Numbered from the stretch's first letter, positions 55,372-64,000 are shown. The stretch: DNA of 64,000 nt from Pseudomonas paralactis (GCF_001439735.1 NZ_JYLN01000002.1:496001-560000), one strand, 5' to 3'. The notes: a model not told the origin generated them from the sequence alone. Made by a program: numbers and translations.

Positions 55372-55765
55372 CTACAGTGATTTTTTTGAAGAAGTGATCC
55401 AGACCCACGTCGAGATCGAACAATGGTTTGCCGGGATTGCGCCTGAGGGCACGCTGGAAAATTTGCTGGCGCGCTTCTCTCCCGAGTTCAGCATGGTGGC
55501 GCCCGCCACCGGTACGCGGGTCAACACGGCCGGGGTCAATGCGCTATTCACGCGCCTGGGCGGGATGCGGCCGGGACTGAAAATCACCCTGAGTGAAATG
55601 ACCGGCATCGACCGCCATGCACGCGGCGCGACGGTCACGTATCGCGAGCATCAGATTGACGACAGTGGCACCCAGACCGACCGCCGCGCCACGGTGGTGT
55701 TCGAGAAACAGGCCAGTGGCGCGCTGCTGTGGCGGCACTTGCATGAAACCTTTATCAAAGCTTAA
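55364..55765 (+). CDS. Small NTF2-fold-like protein (DUF4440/SnoaL type)
   Basis: 133 residues from ATG 55364 (MIDYSDFFEEVIQTHVEIEQWFAG), inside the end of the MFS gene. The layout of two N-terminal helices followed by beta strands (FSMVAPATGTRVNTAGVNALFTRLGG … ATVTYREHQIDDSGTQTDRRATVVFEKQASGALLWRHLHETFI) resembles NTF2-like proteins. No catalytic role can be assigned. The 8-bp overlap indicates translational coupling with the transporter. A REP double hairpin follows. Confidence 0.75.
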   Translation: MIDYSDFFEEVIQTHVEIEQWFAGIAPEGTLENLLARFSPEFSMVAPATGTRVNTAGVNALFTRLGGMRPGLKITLSEMTGIDRHARGATVTYREHQIDDSGTQTDRRATVVFEKQASGALLWRHLHETFIKA

Positions 55766-55802
55766 AGCGGTCTAAATGTGTGAGGGGGCTTACATCGCCC
55801 TC

Positions 55803-55902
55803 TGTAGGAGCGAGCTTGCTCGCGAAAAACCGCAACGATAACGCGTGCTTCCTGAATGAACGCGGCGCCTAGGAGTTTTTCGCGAGCAAGCTCGCTCCTA
55901 CA
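55803..55902. repeat. REP double hairpin (class B)
   Basis: Arms TGTAGGAGCGAGCTTGCTCG and its reverse complement, with a spacer containing the same conserved internal words (AACGATAACGCGTG, GAACGCGGCGCC) as the copy at 3636. It lies between convergent genes. Confidence 0.9.
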
Positions 55903-55945
55903 ACAGCCTTAACTGACTGGCATTAGGGCTTGCCCCCCACATTTT

Positions 55946-56806
55946 TTAGTTTTGTGTTGGGTTGACGATCACGGTGCAAGTAATCCCCGCCGCCAACAAC
56001 ACGCCCTCCGGCACTTCATCAATGTGAATCCGCACCGGCACACGCTGGGCCAAGCGCACCCAGTTGAAGGTCGGGTTCACATCGGCAATCAGCTCGCGGC
56101 TCTCGGGGTTGTCGCGGTCGTAGATGCCGCGCGAGATGCTTTCCACATGGCCCTTCAAGGTCTCGCCGCTCATCAATTGCATATCGGCTTTGTCGCCCAC
56201 CTTCACGTGGGGCAGTTTGGTTTCTTCAAAGAAGCCATAGACCCAGAACGAGTTCATATCCACCACGGCCATTTTCGCTTCGCCGATACGCGCATAGTCG
56301 CCACGGTGCACGTTGAGGTTGGTGACATAACCGTCCACCGCCGCCAGCACTCGCGTGCGTTTCAAGTTGAGTTCGGCGGCCTCCAGTTGCGCCAGGGCGT
56401 GCTGATAATCGGCCAGGGCCGAGTCGGCAATGTTGCTGGCGTCGTCGCGGTTTTCCCTGGAGATCACCAGGGCGTCGAGGTCGGCGCGGCGATGGGCGTT
56501 GAGCTTGCGCATTTCCCAGGTGGCCTTGCGTGAAGCCACCAACGATTGCGCCTGCTTGACCGCGATACGGTAGTGCTCAGGATCGATCTGCATCAGCAGG
56601 TCGCCTTTTTTCACCAACTGGTTATCGCGTACCGGCACGTCCACCACTTCGCCGGTAACGTCAGCGGCCACATTAATGATATCGGCACGTACGCGACCGT
56701 CGCGGGTCCACGGCGTTTGCATGTAGTGCACCCACAATGTGCGGCCTATCCAGATCGCCAGGGCCAGAACCAGCAAGGTCGCGAGCAGGCTGAAAAACTT
56801 TTTCAT
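55946..56806 (-). CDS. HlyD-family periplasmic adaptor of the efflux system (AaeA-like)
   Basis: 286 residues. One N-terminal membrane helix (FFSLLATLLVLALAIWIGRTLW), the biotinyl-lipoyl-like half (TRDGRVRADIINVAADVTGEVVDVPVRDNQLVKKGDLLMQIDPEHYRIAVKQAQ), a short coiled-coil hairpin, and the beta-barrel domain (LPHVKVGDKADMQLMSGETLKGHVESI) give the layout of AaeA/EmrA adaptors. Last gene of an operon with a DUF1656 protein, a FUSC pump and an outer-membrane factor. It links the inner-membrane pump with the OM channel. Confidence 0.92.
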   Translation of the reverse strand: MKKFFSLLATLLVLALAIWIGRTLWVHYMQTPWTRDGRVRADIINVAADVTGEVVDVPVRDNQLVKKGDLLMQIDPEHYRIAVKQAQSLVASRKATWEMRKLNAHRRADLDALVISRENRDDASNIADSALADYQHALAQLEAAELNLKRTRVLAAVDGYVTNLNVHRGDYARIGEAKMAVVDMNSFWVYGFFEETKLPHVKVGDKADMQLMSGETLKGHVESISRGIYDRDNPESRELIADVNPTFNWVRLAQRVPVRIHIDEVPEGVLLAAGITCTVIVNPTQN

Positions 56807-56816
56807 CGGGGCATTC

Positions 56817-57017
56817 TCAACGGTAGACGCTCAGCGCCAGGGCGCCGAACAGGCAAGCGAACAGGCTCAGACGCAGCAGCGCCGGGTGCCAGAAAAACCG
56901 GTACAGGTCGAACCCGGCCAGGAAGCGATCAATCGCCCAGGCCAGCCCCGCGGCAATCAAAAACATCAGGGTCATGGTCGGCATATAGATGCCGTGAAAT
57001 GCAATTTCACGAGGCAT
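56817..57017 (-). CDS. DUF1656 small membrane protein (AaeX-like)
   Basis: 66 residues with two membrane helices (IYMPTMTLMFLIAAGLAWAIDRFL and LLRLSLFACLFGALALSVY). DUF1656 proteins are always found between FUSC pumps and HlyD adaptors, as AaeX is in E. coli. The start overlaps the FUSC gene by 11 bp, and the stop is 10 bp from the adaptor gene, so translation is coupled. Its biochemical role is not established. Confidence 0.93.
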   Translation of the reverse strand: MPREIAFHGIYMPTMTLMFLIAAGLAWAIDRFLAGFDLYRFFWHPALLRLSLFACLFGALALSVYR

Positions 57018-59187
57018 TCGGGGCTCCTTTGAGGGCGGCCAGGGGCGATTGCGGGTCGAGCAGCGAGGTGCGAATAAAGTGCAGGTAGCTCTTCACCCGG
57101 CGCAGGGCCGAGGTGTCGAAGTGCGGGGCGAAGGGTTCGTCGGTGGCCTGCACACGGCTGATCGCATGGTCGACAGCAACCAAGCCACGCTCCAGATTGC
57201 TGGCGCTCGGTTGCAGAAACAACCGCACCAGCGAACGGCCCATCACGCGGATCGCCTGGCGCCACGGCTGCGATTCGGCATACGCCGGATGCACTGGCAG
57301 GATCGCCTGCTCCTTGCGCAATTCGATGATGGCGTGGCCGACTTCCAGCACCACGAACATCCAGCGCAGCAGATCACGTTGCACCTGGGGCTGGCCGGCC
57401 GCGAGGCCATAAGCCTGGTGCAACAGGTCGCGGGTGCGGCTTTCAAAACTCGACGCCAGGCCCTTGAGTTTGCCGCTGATGGCATACACCACCTGCTCAC
57501 GCAGGTCCTGCTCCAGGCGGCGCCACAGCCAGCGGCTGTTGGGCGGCAGGATGATCGCCCCCGCTGCCGCGCACACCAACATGCCGATAACCATGGCGAT
57601 GTAGTCGTTAATAAAGGTGTAGGGGTTGTAGACCGTGAGGTTGTCCGGCACCGAACCGGTGCTGAAGAAAATCAACAGCCCCACGCCCACACCGGCGTAT
57701 TGCGGGCGTGAAGAAAGAAAGGCACCGAAGATGATCACCGGTGCGAGCATCACGCACAGCAACGGGAAGCCATCGATCCAGGGGAACACGAAGAACATTT
57801 CGACAAAGCCGACCAAAGCACCGATCAGCGTGCCGCAAGCCATTTGAAACGCCATGCGCTTGGGGTTGGGCGTAGCGGCAGACAGGCCCACCGTCGCCGC
57901 CGCGATCAAGGTCATGGTAGCGCCGCTGGGCCAGGCGGTGGCCACCCAGTAACTGCCCAGCACAATCAGGATAAACGAGGCGCGCACCCCGGCGGCGGCG
58001 CAGGCCAGCCAGTTGGTTTTGGGCGTATAGGCTTCGTGCCAGTCTTCGCGTGCATGGCGGTGGTCAGCCAGTGAGGCATGGGTTTGTGCGTAGTTGTGCA
58101 GGTCGTCGACGAAGCGGTACAGCAGCTCGTAGGCCGTATGAAAATCCAATTGCTCGGCTTCGGTAGGGTCACCCTCCTGAAAGCTGGTGCGCAGGCTGCG
58201 CACCTTGGCAGGCAAACCGTCCTTGTAGGCGCTCAGTTGGCTGGCCAGGCGTGCCGCATCGGGGCTGGTGAGAGCACGACCCGAGAAGCCGTCGAGCACT
58301 TCGGCCAGGTCCTGTAGCCCGGGTTTGATCGCTGCGACCACATGATCGGCCGCGTCGGCGCGCAGTCGTTCAAGCAACTGGTGCAGGGCGTTGAAGCGCG
58401 TGGTGATGCTCATGAATTCGCTGTTGAGGCGACTGAGCCGCCCGTTGCGCCGACGCATGTGCGGGTCTTCGAACACGGTGACGCTGCGCAACCCTTCCAG
58501 GCCCACGGCTTCGGCGATAAAGCGCACGTTGCTGGCCTCGAACCCTTCGCGCTGGCTGCGCCCGCGCAGGCCGTCGGTGACGAACAATGCGAACACGCCG
58601 AAGCGCTGGTACAACGCGTTGCGCATGGCGGCGCTGGAGGTCTGCGGCAAGATGGCGGCGCTGACCACTGTCGAGCACAGAATCCCCAGAGAGATTTCCA
58701 GCACCCGCCACACCGCCGCCATAAAGGCGCCGTCCGGGTGCGCCAGGGCCGGCAGGCCGACCATCGCCGCGGTGTAGCCGGCAAGCACAAACCCATAGGC
58801 GCGGAAGTTGCGGTTGCGCGTAGCGCCGGCGGTGCAAATACCTACCCAGATCGCCAGCGCGCCGAGGAACAGCTCAGTGTTCTGCGCAAACAAGGCGATC
58901 AGCAGCACCATCACCGCCGAGCCTGCCAGGGTTCCGAGGAAGCGATAGAAACTCTTGGCGAACACCTGGCCGCTCTGGGGCTGCATCACAATAAATACGG
59001 TGATCATTGCGGTGCGCGGTTGCGGCAGTTCCAGGCGCATCGCCAGCCACAGCGTGAGGAACGCGGCGACCAGCACCTTGAAGATATACACCCAGGTCAC
59101 GCCGTCGCTGCGTGCCCAGTCGAAAAAGCCACGGCGCCATTCAAGGGAATGCAACCAGCGCAGCGGTGCAGGCAAGGGAGTCATCAA
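57007..59187 (-). CDS. FUSC-family inner-membrane efflux protein (AaeB-like)
   Basis: 726 residues with two blocks of about five helices each (about 25-185 and 395-540), separated by a long cytoplasmic helical region, then a C-terminal cytoplasmic domain. The first block starts VTWVYIFKVLVAAFLTLWLAMRLELPQPRTAMITVFIVMQPQSG, the FUSC signature. Family members such as AaeB export aromatic carboxylic acids; the substrate here is not readable. It starts 7 bp after the outer-membrane factor gene and overlaps the DUF1656 gene. Confidence 0.93.
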   Translation of the reverse strand: MMTPLPAPLRWLHSLEWRRGFFDWARSDGVTWVYIFKVLVAAFLTLWLAMRLELPQPRTAMITVFIVMQPQSGQVFAKSFYRFLGTLAGSAVMVLLIALFAQNTELFLGALAIWVGICTAGATRNRNFRAYGFVLAGYTAAMVGLPALAHPDGAFMAAVWRVLEISLGILCSTVVSAAILPQTSSAAMRNALYQRFGVFALFVTDGLRGRSQREGFEASNVRFIAEAVGLEGLRSVTVFEDPHMRRRNGRLSRLNSEFMSITTRFNALHQLLERLRADAADHVVAAIKPGLQDLAEVLDGFSGRALTSPDAARLASQLSAYKDGLPAKVRSLRTSFQEGDPTEAEQLDFHTAYELLYRFVDDLHNYAQTHASLADHRHAREDWHEAYTPKTNWLACAAAGVRASFILIVLGSYWVATAWPSGATMTLIAAATVGLSAATPNPKRMAFQMACGTLIGALVGFVEMFFVFPWIDGFPLLCVMLAPVIIFGAFLSSRPQYAGVGVGLLIFFSTGSVPDNLTVYNPYTFINDYIAMVIGMLVCAAAGAIILPPNSRWLWRRLEQDLREQVVYAISGKLKGLASSFESRTRDLLHQAYGLAAGQPQVQRDLLRWMFVVLEVGHAIIELRKEQAILPVHPAYAESQPWRQAIRVMGRSLVRLFLQPSASNLERGLVAVDHAISRVQATDEPFAPHFDTSALRRVKSYLHFIRTSLLDPQSPLAALKGAPNAS

Positions 59188-59194
59188 ATCCTAC

Positions 59195-60730
59195 TCAGTG
59201 GTCGAACACGGCAAGCGCCGCCGGGGTCTTGCTCGGGAGGGTCTTGGTATCCAGGGGCACATCGTTGCCGGCACCAAGGCCGCCGCCCAACGCCGTCACC
59301 AGTTCGGCATGGGCACTCAGACGCGCCGCCTGCACCTGTTGCGCGACCTGTTGCTGACGGAACAGCAGGGTCTGGGCGTTGAGCACATTGAGGTAATCGG
59401 TTAGGCCACGCTGGTAGGCGATCATGGCGATGTCGTAAGTCTTCTGCGCCGAGGCCACCGACTGCGCGGCGAAGGCCGACTGCTTGTCCATGGACTCGCG
59501 GCGGATCAACTGGTCGCTGATGCCCTTGAGCGCATTGACCAGCGTCTGGTTGTACTGGGCGACCGCGATGTCATAGCCGGCACTGGCCTCGCCTAATTGA
59601 GAACGCAGGCGGCCGCCGTCAAAGATCGGCAAGGTGATCGCCGGACCGACGTTGTAGTTGAATTTCTTGCCGGCCAGGAATTCCAGCATACCGCCGCCCG
59701 TGGCCATGTAGCCGAAGCTGCCGACCAGATCGACGTTGGGGTAGAAACCGGCGTGGGCCACATCGATGCCACGGGCCTGGGCCGCCACTTGCCAGCGGCT
59801 GGCGACCACATCCGGGCGTTGGCCGAGCAGTTGCGCTGGCAAACGTGAGGGCAGTTTCAATGGCGCGGCGAGAGCCAGGGTCGGACGTTGCAACTGTGCG
59901 CCCTCCCCCGGTCCTTTGCCGGCCAGGGCCGCCAGCTGGTTCCGGCTCAGGGCGATTTCCTCATCCAGGGCATCCAGTTGGCGATGGGTTTCCGGCAGCG
60001 GGGTTTCGGCCTGGCTGACGTCAAAATGGGTGCCGATCCCGGCGTTCAGGCGTTTGTTGGCCAGGTCGAGAATCTGCTGTTGCTGGGCCAGGGTGGCGGC
60101 GACGATATCGCGGTTGGCGTAATGCAACGACAGCTGGATATAGGCGCGCACCACGTTGTTCTGCAATTCGAGCTGGGCCTGACGCGCTTCGGCGGCGCTC
60201 ATGTGCGCCAGGTCAACGGCGCGTTCAGTGCTGTTGCTTTCACGGCCCCACAGGTCGAGGGCGTAACTCAGGCCCAGGGACGAGTTGTTGTCCCAGGTAT
60301 TGGCGCCGCTCAATTCACCGGGGCCATAGAACTGATCTTTCGGCCAGTTGTGGCGCTTGAGAGTGGTGTCACTGTTGATCTGCAACGACTCGGCTGATTC
60401 AGCCACCCCGGCCAGCGCCCGGGCTTGTCGCACGCGTGCAGCAGCCATGGCCAGGCTGGGGCTGTTCTGGGTCGCCAGCGCGACCCAACGGTTAAGCTGC
60501 GGGTCGCCGTAGGCTTGCCACCATTGGGCGGTGGGCCAATGAGCATCCTGAGCGGCGTCTTGAATGGCTTCATCGGTGGCCAGGGTATTGGCGTTGAGGG
60601 CCTGGCCTTGGGGGGCAATTCCTCCGGTTCCGATGCAACCGCCGATGGCTAACGATAAGGCGCAAACACAGAGAGCCTTCAGCTCTCTATTGATGAGAGT
60701 CTTCAGCTCTCTGCTGATGTGACGCGGCAC
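59195..60730 (-). CDS. Outer-membrane efflux lipoprotein (OprM/NodT family)
   Basis: 511 residues. The leader ends in a lipobox (LAIGGC at about residues 27-32), then two OEP repeats with the long coiled-coil helices (ALAGVAESAESLQINSD…; LNAGIGTHFDVSQAETPLPETHRQLDALDEEIALSRNQLAALAGKGPG; FVALISDQ/LKGISDQLIRRESMDKQ). It is the TolC-like exit duct of the tripartite pump encoded downstream. The leader holds an 8-residue tandem duplication (SRELKTLI / NRELKALC, 24-bp DNA repeat). First gene of the operon, divergent from a LysR gene 181 bp away. Confidence 0.93.
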   Translation of the reverse strand: MPRHISRELKTLINRELKALCVCALSLAIGGCIGTGGIAPQGQALNANTLATDEAIQDAAQDAHWPTAQWWQAYGDPQLNRWVALATQNSPSLAMAAARVRQARALAGVAESAESLQINSDTTLKRHNWPKDQFYGPGELSGANTWDNNSSLGLSYALDLWGRESNSTERAVDLAHMSAAEARQAQLELQNNVVRAYIQLSLHYANRDIVAATLAQQQQILDLANKRLNAGIGTHFDVSQAETPLPETHRQLDALDEEIALSRNQLAALAGKGPGEGAQLQRPTLALAAPLKLPSRLPAQLLGQRPDVVASRWQVAAQARGIDVAHAGFYPNVDLVGSFGYMATGGGMLEFLAGKKFNYNVGPAITLPIFDGGRLRSQLGEASAGYDIAVAQYNQTLVNALKGISDQLIRRESMDKQSAFAAQSVASAQKTYDIAMIAYQRGLTDYLNVLNAQTLLFRQQQVAQQVQAARLSAHAELVTALGGGLGAGNDVPLDTKTLPSKTPAALAVFDH

Positions 60731-60911
60731 GGCAAGCGAATTCCTGAAAGGTGTTGCGCAAGAGGTGGCGCAATTCTAGGCGGCGGCATGGAGGACGATA
60801 AGCTGGCATTCCTGTGAATCTTTGTTACCGTTCAGGCGATAATCCGTTGGTAGGGATCACTGGTCGGCGTAACTTTCTGTCACAATTTGTCATCTCCCTT
60901 GAGAACACTCC

Positions 60912-61880
60912 ATGGACACTTTGCAAAACATGCGCGCTTTCAGTTGCGTGGCCGAAGCCGGCAGCTTCACCGCCGCCGCCGTGCAACTGGACACCACCAC
61001 GGCCAACGTCTCGCGCGCGGTCTCCAACCTTGAGGCCCACCTGCAAACCCGCTTGCTCAACCGCACCACCCGACGCATCGCGCTGACCGAAGCCGGCAAA
61101 CGCTATTTGCTGCGCTGTGAGCAGATCCTGGCCTACGTCGAAGAAGCCGAAGCCGAGGCCAGCGACGCCCACGCCCGCCCCGCCGGGCAGCTCAAAGTGC
61201 ACACCATGACCGGCATCGGCCAGCACTTCGTCATCGATGCGATTGCCCGTTACCGCCGCACGCACCCCGACGTGACCTTCGACCTGACCCTGGCCAACCG
61301 CGTGCCGGACTTGCTCGATGAGGGCTACGACGTGTCCATCGTGCTGGCCAGTGAACTGCCGGATTCGGGGTTCGTGTCCCAGCGCCTTGGCATCACCTAC
61401 AGCATTGCCTGTGCCTCGCCGGACTACGTCAAGGCCAAAGGTTGCGCACAACGGCCCCAGGATTTGCTCAACCATGCCTGCCTGCGCCTGGTCAGCCCGG
61501 TGGTCCAGCTGGATAAATGGACCTTCAACGGCCCTGAAGGCCAGGAAAGCGTGGCAATCAACAGCTCGCCGTTCCTGGTCAACTCGGCCGACGCGATGAA
61601 AACCGCGATCACCAGCGGCATGGGCGTTGGCCTACTGCCGGTGTACGCCGCTATTGAAGGGCTGCGCAACGGCACACTGGTGCGGGTGATGCCGACCTAC
61701 CGTTCTCAGGAATTGAACCTGTACGCCATCTACCCTTCGCGCCAATACCTGGATGCGAAGATCAAGACCTGGGTGGAGTACCTGCGCGGTTCGTTGCCGG
61801 AGATTCTGGCGGCGCACCAGGCAGAATTGGTGGCGTATGAGTTGAGCGGTGGTTTGGGTGGTAATCGCTTGAGCAATTGA
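60912..61880 (+). CDS. LysR-family regulator of the efflux operon
   Basis: A 322-residue LTTR with a typical N-terminal HTH (MRAFSCVAEAGSFTAAAVQLDTTTANVSRAVSNLEAHLQTRLLNRTTRRIALTEAG) and effector-binding domain. Divergent orientation from the OprM/FUSC operon across a 181-bp region, in the manner of aaeR-aaeXAB, suggests it regulates the pump in response to an aromatic or other acid. The C-terminus has an extra roughly 20-residue tail (LPEILAAHQAELVAYELSGGLGGNRLSN). Confidence 0.9.
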   Translation: MDTLQNMRAFSCVAEAGSFTAAAVQLDTTTANVSRAVSNLEAHLQTRLLNRTTRRIALTEAGKRYLLRCEQILAYVEEAEAEASDAHARPAGQLKVHTMTGIGQHFVIDAIARYRRTHPDVTFDLTLANRVPDLLDEGYDVSIVLASELPDSGFVSQRLGITYSIACASPDYVKAKGCAQRPQDLLNHACLRLVSPVVQLDKWTFNGPEGQESVAINSSPFLVNSADAMKTAITSGMGVGLLPVYAAIEGLRNGTLVRVMPTYRSQELNLYAIYPSRQYLDAKIKTWVEYLRGSLPEILAAHQAELVAYELSGGLGGNRLSN

Positions 61881-61884
61881 GCCG

Positions 61885-61921
61885 TGCCTGCCGTGCCCTG
61901 TCCTGAAAGGGTCGGCAGGCA
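61885..61921. terminator. Hairpin between convergent genes
   Basis: TGCCTGCCG and CGGCAGGCA pair across an 18-nt loop, between the lysR stop (61880) and the stop of the minus-strand hypothetical gene (61935). There is no long T-run on either side, so efficiency is uncertain. Confidence 0.5.
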
Positions 61922-61934
61922 TTGATATGGCGTG

Positions 61935-62327
61935 TCACTTGACGGTGAAGGTTGTCCAGCTAGAGGTTTGTGCGCCATCAATGAAGTAAACACACAAACC
62001 CAGTTCGTCTTTATACAGTTGTTCAACATACGCTTTGGGGAAGAGAACGGTGTGAGGCTTCACCTCCCGCACGGTGAAGCAAACGTTATGGTCGCCCGGC
62101 CCGGGCCTGTTGCCGAACAGATACACATCGATGTTCTGCCCCACCTGCATAGTGTCGTAATCCACCCCGACCTCCAGCCCGGTATCAGGCACACGGTCGA
62201 CGTGCAACTCGCCGTTGACGATCAAATCGATCGTGGGGGCTTTGGGCAAGAGCGTGTCAATCTCATCGTTCGCCTTACCAGTGGCCAGCAATTTTCTGAT
62301 GCGAGCAATTTCTTCATTGATATACAT
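61935..62327 (-). CDS. Hypothetical protein, 130 aa
   Basis: A cytoplasmic-looking protein with a helical N-terminus (MYINEEIARIRKLLATGKANDEIDTLL) and a beta-rich remainder (IDLIVNGELHVDRVPDTGLEVGVDYDTMQVGQNIDVYLFGNRPGPGDHNVCFTVREVKPHTVLFP…), ending in ALSSWTTFTVK-like text. It has no signal peptide and no motif I recognise. An AGGAGATAACC box stands before ATG 62327, supporting real translation. The beta part vaguely resembles Ig-like repeats of large Pseudomonas surface proteins. GC is lower than that of the neighbours, so it may be a recent arrival. Confidence 0.65.
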   Translation of the reverse strand: MYINEEIARIRKLLATGKANDEIDTLLPKAPTIDLIVNGELHVDRVPDTGLEVGVDYDTMQVGQNIDVYLFGNRPGPGDHNVCFTVREVKPHTVLFPKAYVEQLYKDELGLCVYFIDGAQTSSWTTFTVK

Positions 62328-62561
62328 AAGGGTTATCTCCTGTTCAAAGGCCTCAACACCCGCCTCAAAAGGCGAAAATAGGCGTTCGTGTAGTGTTCGA
62401 ACAGCTCGTAACCTTCACAGTTGACATGCATTAAAACTAATGAAGCGCCAGCTGACAGGTTAAAAACCTGCAAAGCTCTGATTGGACATGTCAGCCTGAC
62501 AACCCTAACCAGGAATGTTAGCGTGCTTGGCATTCTTCCGTAGTCGACGAGTCCGCCTGCA

Positions 62562-63536
62562 ATGAAAAAGACTGTCCTGGCCTTCAGCCGCATCACCGCG
62601 CCCATGATCGAACGCCTGCAACAGGATTTCGAGGTGATCGTGCCCAACCCCAAGCTGGGTGATATCAACGCGCAGTTCAACGAAGCCCTGCCCCACGTCC
62701 ATGGTTTGATCGGTGTGGGTCGCAAGCTGGGCCGTGAGCAGCTTGAAGGCGCGAGCAAGCTGGAAGTGGTATCCAGTGTGTCGGTGGGCTACGACAACTA
62801 CGACGTGCCGTACTTCAACGAGCGCGGGATCATGCTCACCAATACCCCTGATGTGCTCACCGAAAGCACCGCCGACCTGGCCTTCGCCCTGCTGATGAGC
62901 AGCGCACGTCGGGTGGCCGAGCTGGACGCCTGGACCAAGGCCGGTCAATGGAAAGCCAGCGTCGGCGCGCCATTGTTTGGCTGCGATGTACACGGCAAGA
63001 CCCTGGGCATCGTCGGCATGGGCAACATCGGCGCAGCCGTGGCCCGACGCGGGCGCCTGGGCTTCAATATGCCGATCCTCTACAGCGGCAACAGCCGCAA
63101 GACCGCGCTGGAGCAAGAGCTGGGCGCGCAGTTGCGTAGCCTGGATCAACTGCTGGCCGAGGCGGATTTCGTTTGCCTGGTGGTACCACTGAGCGACAAG
63201 ACTCATCACCTGATCAGCACCCGCGAGCTTGCGCTGATGAAACCCAGCGCAATCCTGATCAATATCTCCCGCGGGCCGGTGGTGGATGAGCCGGCACTGG
63301 TCGAAGCCCTGCAAAGCCAGCGCATTCGCGGTGCGGGGCTGGATGTGTATGAAAAGGAACCGCTGGCCGAATCGCCGCTGTTCCAACTGAGCAATGCGGT
63401 CACCCTGCCGCACATCGGTTCGGCCACCGGTGAAACCCGCGAAGCCATGGCCAACCGCGCATTGGACAACCTGCGCAGCGCCCTGCTGGGCCAGCGCCCC
63501 CAGGATCTTGTGAACCCGCAGGTCTGGAAGGGCTGA
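62562..63536 (+). CDS. D-2-hydroxyacid dehydrogenase (GhrB / 2-ketogluconate reductase type)
   Basis: 324 residues with the D-isomer-specific 2-hydroxyacid dehydrogenase fold. The NAD(P)-binding motif GMGNIGAAVARRG lies near residue 150. The catalytic Arg is in NISRGPVVDE, the Glu in GAGLDVYEKEP, and the His in LPHIGSATGETRE. The close GhrB/TkrA similarity suggests reduction of glyoxylate, hydroxypyruvate or 2-ketogluconate with NADPH; the exact substrate cannot be settled by sequence. A monocistronic gene followed by a REP unit. Confidence 0.92.
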   Translation: MKKTVLAFSRITAPMIERLQQDFEVIVPNPKLGDINAQFNEALPHVHGLIGVGRKLGREQLEGASKLEVVSSVSVGYDNYDVPYFNERGIMLTNTPDVLTESTADLAFALLMSSARRVAELDAWTKAGQWKASVGAPLFGCDVHGKTLGIVGMGNIGAAVARRGRLGFNMPILYSGNSRKTALEQELGAQLRSLDQLLAEADFVCLVVPLSDKTHHLISTRELALMKPSAILINISRGPVVDEPALVEALQSQRIRGAGLDVYEKEPLAESPLFQLSNAVTLPHIGSATGETREAMANRALDNLRSALLGQRPQDLVNPQVWKG

Positions 63537-63549
63537 TACCCCGCCCCAC

Positions 63550-63649
63550 TGTAGGAGCGAGCTTGCTCGCGAAAGACGTCAACGATAACGCGCAAAATCT
63601 GTTTTAACGCGGCGCTTTCAAGTTCTTCGCGAGCAAGCTCGCTCCTACA
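63550..63649. repeat. REP double hairpin (class B)
   Basis: The third full class B unit: TGTAGGAGCGAGCTTGCTCG … GCGAGCAAGCTCGCTCCTAC, 100 bp like the other two. It lies between two genes on the same strand. Confidence 0.9.
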
Positions 63650-63712
63650 GTTTTCGGGGCAAGGGTCGATAACGGTGTATAGATCGTCATCCCTGATCCA
63701 CAGAAGGTTTTT

Positions 63713-64000
63713 ATGTCCACCACCAAAGCCCGCGCAGACTCGCTCTCGCTTCTGCTCTTTACCTTGCGCAGCGGCAAGCTGATGGCCATCAACCTGTTGA
63801 AAGTCAGTGAGATCATCCCCTGCCCGCCGCTGACCAAGCTGCCGGAGTCCCACCCCCACGTCAAAGGCATCGCCACCTTGCGCGGCGCTTCGCTGTCGGT
63901 GATCGACCTGAGCCGTGCCCTCGGTGAAATGCCCTTGCAAGACCCGGACGGAGGCTGCCTGATCGTCACCGATGTCAGCCGTTCCAAGCAGGGCTTGCAT
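63713..64000 (+). CDS. CheV-like chemotaxis coupling protein (5' end)
   Basis: The first 96 residues, running off the window edge. The sequence LSLLLFTLRSGKLMAINLLKVSEIIPCPPLTKLPESHPHVKGIATLRGASLSVIDLSRALGEMP is a CheW-type coupling domain with the FALNIxKV…P and GVxxLRG patterns. The Pseudomonas CheV proteins I know have this N-terminus and continue into a receiver domain, which would lie outside the window. It should link chemoreceptors to the CheA kinase. Confidence 0.85.
   Translation, partial: MSTTKARADSLSLLLFTLRSGKLMAINLLKVSEIIPCPPLTKLPESHPHVKGIATLRGASLSVIDLSRALGEMPLQDPDGGCLIVTDVSRSKQGLH

Overview
The window comes from a Pseudomonas, most likely the P. fluorescens group. It is GC-rich, carries a complete 12-gene alginate operon in the canonical Pseudomonas order, and has an esterase that I recognise as very close to P. 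fluorescens EstB. It also has two families of REP-type double-hairpin repeats typical of these genomes. No rRNA, tRNA, CRISPR array, integrase or transposase was seen.

Layout. 1-3.7 kb: the end of a DUF1120 fimbrial-type cluster, a CynX/NimT-like MFS exporter with its GntR regulator, and an MqsRA toxin-antitoxin pair with a clear palindromic operator. 3.8-8 kb: the general L-amino-acid ABC transporter aapJQMP (minus strand). 8.3-11.8 kb: estB, a RhlB-type DEAD-box helicase, and moaCDE. 11.9-18.8 kb: a subtilisin-like autotransporter, a PIN-PhoH ATPase and a divergent polysaccharide deacetylase. 19.1-29.4 kb: an orphan type VI secretion (T6SS) vgrG island. 29.5 kb: yaaA. 31.2-47.7 kb: algD-8-44-K-E-G-X-L-I-J-F-A. 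48-51.7 kb: a 1242-residue toxin ending in an ART-HYD1-like ADP-ribosyltransferase domain. 51.9-64 kb: housekeeping and accessory genes, including an SDR, a LysR/MFS pair, an AaeXAB-like efflux operon with its own outer-membrane factor and divergent LysR, a 2-hydroxyacid dehydrogenase, and the start of a CheV-like gene.

The T6SS island is the most unusual part. An intact vgrG and DUF2169 adaptor gene are followed by two paralogous modules. Each has a DUF4150 PAAR-like protein and an effector with the same N-terminal half, but the toxin tips differ: a GHH-type nuclease in one, an Endonuclea_NS_2-type nuclease in the other. Each effector is followed by an unrelated AT-rich candidate immunity gene. 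The GHH effector is split by a one-base frameshift. Downstream lie two decayed vgrG copies. The first runs into a 59-codon toxin-tail remnant just before an orphan 300-residue candidate immunity gene. This reads as a locus that acquires new tips by recombination at vgrG/PAAR sequences and keeps old immunity genes.

The alginate operon holds three REP double hairpins. One lies inside the 5' coding end of algK and is read through in frame, lengthening the predicted lipoprotein leader from about 27 to 63 residues. The operon is preceded by a long leader with a good AlgU (sigma-22) promoter match. Functional statements rest on motifs and remembered family features; no database search was run.
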